Shown: in pieces, positions 1-5,299 of the stretch
Layout: each line of letters opens with the position of its first letter
How positions within the stretch are numbered: position 1 is the first letter of the stretch
NCBI GenBank assembly: GCA_031282225.1
Contig: JAITEC010000017.1
Coordinates: 1 to 8,892, forward strand
Direction: 5' to 3'
DNA from: Oscillospiraceae bacterium
GTDB lineage: Bacteria > Bacillota > Clostridia > Oscillospirales > Oscillospiraceae
Length of the DNA stretch: 8,892 nt
Made by a program: the position numbers and the translations under genes
The notes under the pieces: generated by a model
Told to the model about the DNA's origin: nothing
The model's database searches: none
Seen by the model: only the letters and a program-made list of their open reading frames with translations

Positions 1-1220
1 CGGGTTTCAAGCGGTATGAGGAGGGCATGGCGCCCGCTCCCGGCGACAGGGTGTACAGCACCGTCGCGGACAAGATGGTGTTCTTGGCGGCAATCGGCCA
101 AATACCGCTCTCGGAGGGAGTTAACATAGCGGCGGCGCACGTGGACTCGCCGCGCCTCGACCTAAAACAGTTCCCCCTGTACGAGGACGAGAACCTGGCG
201 CTTCTCAAGACGCACTATTACGGCGGCATAAAAAAGTACCAGTGGGTGACGCTGCCGCTCGCGCTGCACGGTATAATTGTGAGGAAAGACGGCACGAGCG
301 CAGAGGTCTCCATAGGAGACGACGAGGGCGATCCCGTCTTCATGATAACAGATCTGCTCCCTCACCTGGGTAAAGATCAGGAGAAAAAGACCGTGGGAGA
401 GGCATTCACGGGCGAAAACCTGAATATCCTGGCGGGGAGCCGCCCGGAGGGGGAGGACAAGGAGAGCGAGCGCGTCAAGTTCTCCGTCCTGCGCGCCCTA
501 AACGGCAAGTACGGAATAACCGAGGAGGATTTCGTGTCCGCGGAGATTGAGGCGGTGCCCGCCGGGCGCGCGCGCGACCTCGGGTTTGACAGGACCATGA
601 TAGCGGCCTACGGCCACGACGACCGCTCGTGCGCGTTCGCCGCGCTGCGCGCGATACTGGACTCTCGCGCGCCGGAGCGCACTGCGGTATGCGTGCTGAC
701 GGACAAGGAGGAGATAGGCTCCGAGGGCATGACGGGCATGCAATCGGCGGCTTTTGAGCGCTTTATGTCGCGGCTGTGCGGCGGTCTCGACGCCGCAGGC
801 GCGGCGTTTTCCCATTCGTTTTGCATATCGGCCGACGTGTGCAACGCGTATGACCCAAATTTCCCGGACGTATCCGAGAAGAACAACAGCGCGCATATCA
901 ACAGGGGACTGTCGGTGATGAAGTACACGGGCGCGCGCGGCAAGTCCGGCGCGAGCGACGCGTCGGCGGAGACCGTGGGGGCGCTGCGCCGCCTGTTCGA
1001 CAAGAATGCCGTAGTATGGCAGACGACGGAGCTGGGCAAGGTGGACCAAGGCGGCGGGGGGACCGTTGCAATGTTCATGGCAAACCGGGGCATAGAGACG
1101 ATAGACGCCGGAGTGCCCGTGCTGTCCATGCACGCGCCTTACGAGATAGTGTCAAAGCTCGACTGCTATATGGCATACAAGGGCATCCGCGCCATGTATG
1201 AGGGCAACTGGGGCGCCTGA
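1..1220 (+). CDS. M18-family metalloaminopeptidase, 5'-partial
   Basis: Zinc aminopeptidase of peptidase family M18 (aspartyl aminopeptidase-like), a cytosolic enzyme that removes N-terminal residues from peptides. The reading frame is open to the left edge (first full codon at 3), and the residues before the ATG at 27 still look like M18 sequence, so that ATG is internal. About 405 residues are visible, against roughly 430-470 for the family, so some 60 N-terminal residues lie outside. Counting the codon at 27 as residue 1, the metal-site motifs are all present: HVDSPR with His38, YGHDDR with Asp198, the EE pair 228-229 (catalytic base and ligand), Asp270 in SADVCNAYDP, and His369 in SMHAP. 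The glycine-rich QGGGGTVA stretch typical of the family is also intact. The catalytic assignments come from family knowledge. The gene ends 146 bp before the thiolase start and is probably a separate transcription unit. Its exact substrate cannot be told from sequence. Confidence 0.93.
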   Translation, partial: GFKRYEEGMAPAPGDRVYSTVADKMVFLAAIGQIPLSEGVNIAAAHVDSPRLDLKQFPLYEDENLALLKTHYYGGIKKYQWVTLPLALHGIIVRKDGTSAEVSIGDDEGDPVFMITDLLPHLGKDQEKKTVGEAFTGENLNILAGSRPEGEDKESERVKFSVLRALNGKYGITEEDFVSAEIEAVPAGRARDLGFDRTMIAAYGHDDRSCAFAALRAILDSRAPERTAVCVLTDKEEIGSEGMTGMQSAAFERFMSRLCGGLDAAGAAFSHSFCISADVCNAYDPNFPDVSEKNNSAHINRGLSVMKYTGARGKSGASDASAETVGALRRLFDKNAVVWQTTELGKVDQGGGGTVAMFMANRGIETIDAGVPVLSMHAPYEIVSKLDCYMAYKGIRAMYEGNWGA

Positions 1221-1251
1221 ATATTTAATTCGTAAATTTTTTGCAAATATT
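1220..1251. repeat. AT-rich imperfect inverted repeat
   Basis: The stop codon of the aminopeptidase gene opens into a very AT-rich stretch. The arms AATATTT (1220-1226) and AAATATT (1245-1251) are perfect inverse complements, separated by 18 nt. A second small dyad, ATTTA/TAAAT (1223-1227 and 1233-1237), lies inside and is followed by a run of six T. It could be a weak terminator for the aminopeptidase gene, an upstream promoter element, or a protein-binding site just before the -35 box. With such AT-rich sequence it may also be chance. No GC-rich stem typical of an intrinsic terminator is present. Confidence 0.3.
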
Positions 1252-1252
1252 G

Positions 1253-1281
1253 TTGACTTTTTAGTCCATAGAGTCTATATT
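1253..1281 (+). promoter_or_regulatory. sigma-A/sigma-70 type promoter before the thiolase gene
   Basis: TTGACT (1253-1258) is one base from the -35 consensus and TATATT (1276-1281) is one base from the -10 consensus, with the ideal 17-bp spacer. Transcription would start near 1288, giving a leader of about 79 nt before the thiolase ATG. It lies in the only AT-rich intergenic stretch of the window and points at the thiolase and flagellar genes. The -35 box overlaps a short dyad, GACT-TTTT-AGTC (1255-1266), which might be an operator. No sigma-28- or sigma-54-like promoter was recognised here. Confidence 0.75.
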
Positions 1282-1350
1282 TAGTATATGGTTTACCTGT
1301 GGCGCAGTGAATGGCCGCGCCAAATTGAATTGTCCGCTGTGCGCGGGCGC

Positions 1351-1356
1351 GGAGGT
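1351..1356 (+). promoter_or_regulatory. Shine-Dalgarno sequence of the thiolase gene
   Basis: GGAGGT lies 10 nt before the ATG at 1367. It decides the start in favour of 1367 over an in-frame GTG at 1307, which has no such site and would add 20 residues with no match to thiolases. The first bases overlap the 3' arm of a possible small hairpin (TCCGC at 1333-1337, GCGGA at 1349-1353) that could partly hide the site. Confidence 0.8.
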
Positions 1357-1366
1357 TACAAAAGTT

Positions 1367-2548
1367 ATGGGCGATATATTTCTTGTCAGCGCGTGCAGGA
1401 CCGCAATAGGCAGTTTCGGCGGTTCACTCAAAGACGTGCCGGCGCCTGAACTCGGCGCCATAGCCGCGAGGGCGGCTGTAGACAGGGCAGGCATTGCGCC
1501 CGGCGACGTGGACGAGGTCATGTTCGGCTGCATCCTCACTGCGGGGCTGGGGCAAAACGCGGCGCGGCAGGCGGCCGTATCCGCCGGGATACCGTACGAG
1601 GTCCCGGCCTATACCGTCGGAATGGTATGCGGTTCCGGCATGAAAGCCGTCATAGAGGGCGCGCGCGCCATAGCGTCGTCTGATGTGGACATTGTGCTGG
1701 CCGGGGGCATGGAGAATATGTCGGCGGCGCCTTACAGCGTCCCAACGGCGCGTTTCGGCGCGCGCATGAACAACGCCGCCCTCGTGGACACAATGGTAAA
1801 CGACGGGCTCTGGGACGCGTTCAACAATTACCACATGGGCATAACGGCGGAGAATATATGCGACAAATGGGGCATAACACGCGAGGAACTCGACGCATTT
1901 GCGCTATCGTCGCAGGAAAAGGCGGCGCAGGCACAAAAAACGGGCAGGTTCAACGACGAGATCGTGCCCGTTCCAATAAAGGCAAAGAGGGAGACCGTGG
2001 ATTTTTGTGTAGACGAATTTCCGCGCGCCACCACGGCGGAGGCGCTGGCAAAACTCAGGCCGGCGTTCAAACCGGACGGCGGGCGCGTGACGGCGGGCAA
2101 TTCGTCCGGCATAAACGACGGCGCGGCGGCCGTTGTCCTGGCCTCCGGCGCGGCGGTGAAAAAGTACGGGCTGCGCCCGATAGCCAGGCTTGTCTCGTAT
2201 GGGCAGGGCGGCGTGGACCCGGCAGTCATGGGCACAGGTCCCGTGCCGGCCACGCGGGCGGCATTCAAGAAAGCCGGCCTGTCAATTGACAAGATTGACC
2301 TTGTGGAGGCAAACGAGGCGTTCGCGGCGCAGTCCGTCGCCGTGGCGAGGGAACTGGAATTTGATATGTCAAAGGTAAACGTAAACGGCGGCGCGCTCGC
2401 TCTGGGGCACCCCGTGGGCGCCTCGGGGGCGAGGATCATCGTTACGCTCGCGCACGAGATGCAAAAACGCGCGGAGGCAAAGCTGGGTCTTGCCACGCTG
2501 TGCATAGGCGGCGGCATGGGCGTCGCTACGGTCTGGGAGAGAGCTTGA
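1367..2548 (+). CDS. thlA: Acetyl-CoA acetyltransferase (biosynthetic thiolase)
   Basis: Condenses two acetyl-CoA to acetoacetyl-CoA and CoA, the first step toward butyrate, butanol or polyhydroxybutyrate in anaerobes; the reverse reaction is thiolysis. A tetrameric cytosolic enzyme in this family. The 393-residue length from the ATG at 1367 is exactly typical, and the product begins directly with the thiolase N-terminus ([15 protein letters not shown]). The acyl-accepting nucleophile is Cys88 (VCGSG). His348 lies in the GHPVGASG motif and Cys379 in the C-terminal CIGGG motif. The NEAFAAQ signature is present, as is the clostridial-looking [18 protein letters not shown] segment. No beta-oxidation partner, crt or hbd gene is adjacent. 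Instead flgB follows after 3 bp, with its ribosome-binding site inside the last thiolase codons, so the two are very likely cotranscribed. The clostridial name thlA is assigned by similarity; phaA or atoB would describe the same activity. Confidence 0.93.
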   Translation: MGDIFLVSACRTAIGSFGGSLKDVPAPELGAIAARAAVDRAGIAPGDVDEVMFGCILTAGLGQNAARQAAVSAGIPYEVPAYTVGMVCGSGMKAVIEGARAIASSDVDIVLAGGMENMSAAPYSVPTARFGARMNNAALVDTMVNDGLWDAFNNYHMGITAENICDKWGITREELDAFALSSQEKAAQAQKTGRFNDEIVPVPIKAKRETVDFCVDEFPRATTAEALAKLRPAFKPDGGRVTAGNSSGINDGAAAVVLASGAAVKKYGLRPIARLVSYGQGGVDPAVMGTGPVPATRAAFKKAGLSIDKIDLVEANEAFAAQSVAVARELEFDMSKVNVNGGALALGHPVGASGARIIVTLAHEMQKRAEAKLGLATLCIGGGMGVATVWERA

Positions 2549-2551
2549 TTT

Positions 2552-2977
2552 ATGTGGGACAAACTGTTCAAGCCGGTCGACATATTGCAAAAAGGGCTGT
2601 CCGCCGCGTGGCAGCGCAATACGGTGATACGCAATAACATAGCCAACGCCGAGACGCCCGATTTTAAAGCGTCGGACGTGAGATTTGAGTCGCTGTTCGC
2701 CGGCGCGGTGCAGTCGGCGCAGGAGACGGGCGGATTTGTAGGGCGAAAGACAAACCGCAGGCACATAGACATAGGCACCGGCGCCATACGTCCCGAGGAC
2801 GTGGAGCCGACAGTCGTCAAAACCGACGACACGTCTATGCGCATGGACGGCAACAATGTAGATATAGAATCCGAAAACGTAAAGCTCGCGCAAAACAGCC
2901 TCATGTACAGCACGGTGCTCGCAAAGCTCAACAGCGAGCTGACGCGAATCAAGATGGCCGTAAACGAAGGGAAGTGA
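2552..2977 (+). CDS. flgB: Flagellar basal-body proximal rod protein FlgB
   Basis: Subunit of the proximal rod that connects the MS ring and FliE to the rest of the drive shaft; exported by the flagellar type III system, without a cleaved signal peptide. The 141-residue length fits the family. The N-terminal rod/hook signature is clear at about residues 28-40 (NNIANAETPDFKA), and the C-terminal helix (GNNVDIESENVKLAQNSLMY onward) is the conserved coiled-coil part of axial proteins. The start ATG lies 3 bp after the thiolase stop; a purine-rich GGGAGAGAG at 2535-2543 inside the thiolase gene serves as ribosome-binding site, so translation may be coupled. First gene of the flagellar block, followed by flgC after 10 bp. 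Confidence 0.95.
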   Translation: MWDKLFKPVDILQKGLSAAWQRNTVIRNNIANAETPDFKASDVRFESLFAGAVQSAQETGGFVGRKTNRRHIDIGTGAIRPEDVEPTVVKTDDTSMRMDGNNVDIESENVKLAQNSLMYSTVLAKLNSELTRIKMAVNEGK

Positions 2978-2987
2978 GGGACACTAA

Positions 2988-3422
2988 ATGGCATTTCTTG
3001 ACTCAATGAACGTGAGCGCCTCCGCGCTCACGGCATCGCGGCTTCGAATGGACGTCATAGCCGAGAACATGGCAAACAGCAGCACGACTCGCACGGCCGA
3101 GGGCGGGCCGTACCGCAGGAAGTTCGTCGTGTACCAGGAAATCAAGCCGGACAACTCATTTGCCACATTTTTCAACAGGGCGAGCACTTCGTACGGAGGT
3201 GTGCGCGTCACTATGATCGGGGAGGATCAGTCGGAGTTCAAGCTCGACTACAACCCCAACCACCCCGACGCGGACGAATTTGGATATGTGAGGATGCCGA
3301 ACGTGGAGGTAGTGCAGGAGATGGTCGACATGATGTCCGCGTACCGGGCGTACGAGGCCAATATCACGGCATTGAACACGTTCAAGGACATGGCGTCCAA
3401 GACATTGGAGATAGGGAGATAA
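2988..3422 (+). CDS. flgC: Flagellar basal-body proximal rod protein FlgC
   Basis: Proximal rod subunit that stacks with FlgB and FlgF; an export substrate of the flagellar type III system. The 144-residue product has the usual N-terminal axial motif (RLRMDVIAENMANSSTTRT, about residues 19-37), a variable middle, and a strongly conserved C-terminus (MPNVEVVQEMVDMMSAYRAYEANI) ending in a helix. GAGGGA at 2976-2981 is a well-placed ribosome-binding site. It lies 10 bp after flgB and 9 bp before fliE, the classical flgB-flgC-fliE order. A very stable potential mRNA hairpin occurs at 3011-3032, just after the start codon. Confidence 0.96.
   Translation: MAFLDSMNVSASALTASRLRMDVIAENMANSSTTRTAEGGPYRRKFVVYQEIKPDNSFATFFNRASTSYGGVRVTMIGEDQSEFKLDYNPNHPDADEFGYVRMPNVEVVQEMVDMMSAYRAYEANITALNTFKDMASKTLEIGR
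3011..3032 (+). repeat. Perfect 9-bp stem-loop at the start of flgC
   Basis: CGTGAGCGC (3011-3019) and GCGCTCACG (3024-3032) are exact inverse complements around a 4-nt loop, CTCC. The structure begins 23 nt after the A of the flgC start codon. It encodes ordinary FlgC residues (roughly N-V-S-A-S-A-L-T), so it can be chance in GC-rich coding sequence. Its position is also one where a hairpin can affect ribosome loading or mRNA processing. The sequence pairing is seen directly; any role is inference. Confidence 0.5.
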
Positions 3423-3431
3423 TATACGATC

Positions 3432-3755
3432 ATGATAACCGATCCATTCATAACGCCGATTAGCCCGCTGCCGTCCAATCTCGTAAACCTCTTTGGCGTC
3501 CGGGCGCAATCGGTCATTGGCTCCCCGGAGGAGACCGGCAGTTTTGCCGGCGTACTCGCGGAGGCGTTCAAGACGGCGGAAACGGCCGACAGCGCGGACA
3601 AATACTCCGGCATATCGCTCCTGTCAGGGCAGGTAGACGATATGTCGGGGCTGCTGCTCGACGCGCAAAAGGCGGAAATTTCGCTGAGCCTCGCGCTCCA
3701 GATACGCAACAAAGTGGTCGAGGCGTACAACGACATCATCAAGATGCAAGTCTAA
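3432..3755 (+). CDS. fliE: Flagellar hook-basal body protein FliE
   Basis: Joins the MS ring and the FliP/FliR gate to the proximal rod, and is among the first proteins exported. The 107-residue length matches the family. The conserved C-terminal region is complete (LLLDAQKAEISLSLALQIRN, then KVVEAYNDIIKMQV at the natural end), so the gene is not truncated at its 3' end. The N-terminal part is variable, as usual. A GGGAG (3414-3418) precedes the ATG by about 13 nt, a rather long spacing, so translation may rely on coupling with flgC, whose stop is 9 bp upstream. The next gene is fliO, 24 bp downstream, rather than the fliF expected in most Firmicutes. Confidence 0.94.
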   Translation: MITDPFITPISPLPSNLVNLFGVRAQSVIGSPEETGSFAGVLAEAFKTAETADSADKYSGISLLSGQVDDMSGLLLDAQKAEISLSLALQIRNKVVEAYNDIIKMQV

Positions 3756-3779
3756 GCGGCCAGGGACGGTCGGCAGGCG

Positions 3780-4217
3780 ATGAATGCGCTGGACACGCTC
3801 GGGTTCATAGTTGGTTTCGCGGCGATTATTGCGGCGGCGTACTTTGTCACGTATTTCTTGGGCGCCCGCGCATTCCGTTTGAAGCAGTCGCGCGAGATAA
3901 AGATAGTCGACAGGTTTGCGCTGTCAAAGGACAAAGCGCTGTACCTGGCCCAGGTGAGAGGGAGGGTGTACTTCATCGCCATGACCCATCAGTCCGCCGC
4001 GCTGCTCGACAAGTTCGACAGCGGTGAGTTCGCGGACGGCACGCCGGCTCGCATGTCCTTCAGGGAGGCTCTCGCCTCCAGCGCTGCGCAGGGCGCGGGC
4101 GCGCCGCGCTGGATTGCCAGGATACTTGCCGGGAGAGCGGCGAAGGGCGCGGGGGCGGAAGTTCCCCCGGACACGCGCGGAGATGCGGGGAACTCCGGCG
4201 GGGAGGGAGAGCAATAG
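3780..4217 (+). CDS. fliO: Flagellar biosynthesis protein FliO (FliO/FliZ family)
   Basis: Small membrane protein that helps FliP fold and oligomerise during assembly of the export gate. The 145-residue product has one N-terminal membrane segment (about residues 6-28) followed by the family's small cytoplasmic domain (REIKIVDRFALSKDKALYLA, then RGRVYFIAMTHQSAALLDKF, about 38-80). The last 60 residues or so are a low-complexity Ala/Gly/Arg tail ending in acidic and glycine residues, not conserved in the family. The start is set by agreement with the membrane helix; the ribosome-binding site is weak (AGGC just before the ATG, AGGGA further away). The stop TAG shares one base with the GTG start of fliP (TAGTG), suggesting coupled translation. 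The family is poorly conserved, so the call rests partly on its place before fliP. Confidence 0.85.
   Translation: MNALDTLGFIVGFAAIIAAAYFVTYFLGARAFRLKQSREIKIVDRFALSKDKALYLAQVRGRVYFIAMTHQSAALLDKFDSGEFADGTPARMSFREALASSAAQGAGAPRWIARILAGRAAKGAGAEVPPDTRGDAGNSGGEGEQ
4150..4169 (+). repeat. GC-rich 6-bp stem-loop in the fliO 3' tail
   Basis: CGGGGG (4150-4155) and CCCCCG (4164-4169) pair around an 8-nt loop in the low-complexity end of fliO. A further short dyad, CCGGA/TCCGG (4167-4171 and 4194-4198), overlaps it. The region lies just before the fliP ribosome-binding site. No T-run follows, so it is not an intrinsic terminator. It may be a by-product of GC-rich composition. Confidence 0.3.
4202..4210 (+). 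promoter_or_regulatory. Shine-Dalgarno sequence of fliP
   Basis: GGAGGGAGA lies 6 nt before a GTG at 4217 and decides the use of this non-ATG start. The GTG overlaps the fliO stop by one base. The next in-frame ATG (4277) would fall in the middle of the signal peptide. Confidence 0.75.
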
Positions 4218-4984
4218 TGGGTTCGTCCAGGCCATTGGGCGCGCGGAAATACATAAAGCCGCTCGCCGCCGCCGCCATGTTCGCGGCGCTCGCGGCGGCG
4301 CTCGCCACAGGCGCCTCGGCGGCGGGGACGCTCGGCAACATCGTGGAGACGCTGTTCGGGGAAGATACGCAGACCGTGGACATCATTATCCTGCTGACGC
4401 TCCTCACGCTGCTGCCGTCAATTGTCATAATGCTCACGGGCTTCTCGCGCATAGTCATCGTGCTGTCTTTTTTGCGCAGCGCGCTTGGAATGCAGCAGAC
4501 GCCCCCAAACCAGGTCATCATAGGCTTGGCGCTGTTTCTCACGTTCTTCGTCATGAGCCCGGTCGTTACAGAGGTATACGACAACGCGTATTTGCCGTAC
4601 GCCGATGGGGAGATAGGGCAAGAGGAGTTCCTGGAGCGGGCGATGGTGCCGACGCGCGCGTTCATGCTCAGACAGACGTACAAGACGGATCTCTCGTTTT
4701 TCGTGGGTCTCTCCGGCACACAGGCAGCGGACGAGAGCGCCATACCCAACTCCGTCCTTATACCGGCTTTCTTGACGAGCGAGATAAAGCACGCGTTTGA
4801 AATAGGTTTTTTCATATACATTCCGTTCATAGTGATAGACATGGTAGTCGCCTCGACGCTTATGGCGATGGGGATGATGATGTTGCCTCCCGCAATGATT
4901 TCGCTGCCTTTCAAAGTTCTGCTCTTTGTAATGGTGGACGGATGGCAGCTTGTAATGGGCTCGCTCGTGCAGAGTTTTTGGTAG
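4217..4984 (+). CDS. fliP: Flagellar type III export gate protein FliP
   Basis: Core of the export gate: five FliP with one FliR and four FliQ form the helical pore inside the MS ring. The 255-residue product has a signal peptide, which FliP characteristically has cleaved: basic N-terminus (R5, R10, K11, K14), Ala/Leu core at about 16-30, and a likely cleavage after ASA (residue 35). The mature part has membrane segments at about 53-75, 95-115, 190-212 and 220-245. The family signatures are the block after PSIVIMLTGFSRIVIVLSFL, the RSALGMQQTPPNQV motif, and the C-terminal MGMMMLPP-SLPFK region. It starts with GTG, supported by a strong ribosome-binding site. The order fliO-fliP-fliQ-fliR-flhB-flhA is the standard gate cluster. 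Confidence 0.97.
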   Translation: MGSSRPLGARKYIKPLAAAAMFAALAAALATGASAAGTLGNIVETLFGEDTQTVDIIILLTLLTLLPSIVIMLTGFSRIVIVLSFLRSALGMQQTPPNQVIIGLALFLTFFVMSPVVTEVYDNAYLPYADGEIGQEEFLERAMVPTRAFMLRQTYKTDLSFFVGLSGTQAADESAIPNSVLIPAFLTSEIKHAFEIGFFIYIPFIVIDMVVASTLMAMGMMMLPPAMISLPFKVLLFVMVDGWQLVMGSLVQSFW

Positions 4985-5003
4985 CGCCGCACAGGCACGG
5001 CGC
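4984..5003 (+). repeat. Perfect GC stem-loop between fliP and fliQ
   Basis: GCGCCG (4984-4989) and CGGCGC (4998-5003) pair perfectly around an 8-nt loop (CACAGGCA). The structure starts at the last base of the fliP stop codon and ends directly against the fliQ ribosome-binding site. No T-run follows, so termination is unlikely. It could set the fliQ translation rate or protect a processed mRNA end. It occupies most of the only gap of this size within the gate cluster. Confidence 0.5.
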
Positions 5004-5012
5004 GAGGAGGGG
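5004..5012 (+). promoter_or_regulatory. Shine-Dalgarno sequence of fliQ
   Basis: GAGGAGGGG, 8 nt before the ATG at 5021, is among the strongest ribosome-binding sites in the window. It is immediately downstream of a GC stem-loop, so stacking of that hairpin on the ribosome-binding region is possible. Confidence 0.75.
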
Positions 5013-5020
5013 ACACGCGA

Positions 5021-5293
5021 ATGTTGAACCAAGCCGAGGTCATAGCTATTATGCGTGACGCCATATATACGGTCATAGCGGCGGCCGCGCCCATGCTGAT
5101 AGTGGGCATAGTCATAGGCCTCATAGTCTCCATATTTCAAGCGACGACGCAGATAAACGAGCAGACGCTCGCTTTCGTGCCCAAGATAGTGGCGATAATG
5201 CTGACTTTGCTCGTATGCGCGGGATATATCATGAATAAGCTCACGGGCTTTATAGAGAGAGCTTATGAGTACATAAACAGGTTTACGGGGTGA
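5021..5293 (+). CDS. fliQ: Flagellar type III export gate protein FliQ
   Basis: Small gate subunit that wraps around the FliP/FliR complex in the export pore. The 90-residue length is typical. It is two membrane hairpin segments (about 14-40 and 52-72) joined by the conserved loop IFQATTQINEQTLAFVPK, which is the family signature. Start ATG is supported by a strong ribosome-binding site. Of its 15 isoleucine codons, 13 are ATA, one ATT and one ATC, a marked bias for such GC-rich DNA. fliR follows after 6 bp. Confidence 0.97.
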   Translation: MLNQAEVIAIMRDAIYTVIAAAAPMLIVGIVIGLIVSIFQATTQINEQTLAFVPKIVAIMLTLLVCAGYIMNKLTGFIERAYEYINRFTG

Positions 5294-5299
5294 GACCCA

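Noticed and set aside
27..29. ATG at 27 as the true start of the aminopeptidase
   Set aside because: The frame remains open upstream with plausible M18 residues, and the protein would lack the conserved N-terminal part of the family. The gene is cut by the window edge.
566..576. Alternating GC run that could form Z-DNA
   Set aside because: Only 11 nt long, inside an Ala/Arg-rich coding stretch of a GC-rich gene; explained by composition.
1311..1328. Five-codon upstream frame (M-A-A-P-N) in the thiolase leader
   Set aside because: No ribosome-binding site precedes it and such a short frame arises easily by chance.
1307..1366. GTG start giving the thiolase a 20-residue extension with a CPLC motif
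   Set aside because: A GGAGGT site precedes the ATG at 1367, the length from there is exactly typical, and the extension has no thiolase match. A single CPLC is not enough for a zinc site.
1828..3006. 392-codon open frame on the minus strand across the thiolase end and flgB
   Set aside because: It is antisense to two clearly recognised genes, rich in Ser/Thr/Ala/Met low-complexity sequence, and shows no family motif. Long antisense frames are expected in GC-rich coding DNA.
4060..5133. 357-codon minus-strand frame across fliO, fliP and fliQ
   Set aside because: Shadow frame of the same kind: no domain, no promoter or ribosome-binding site seen, fully covered by real genes.
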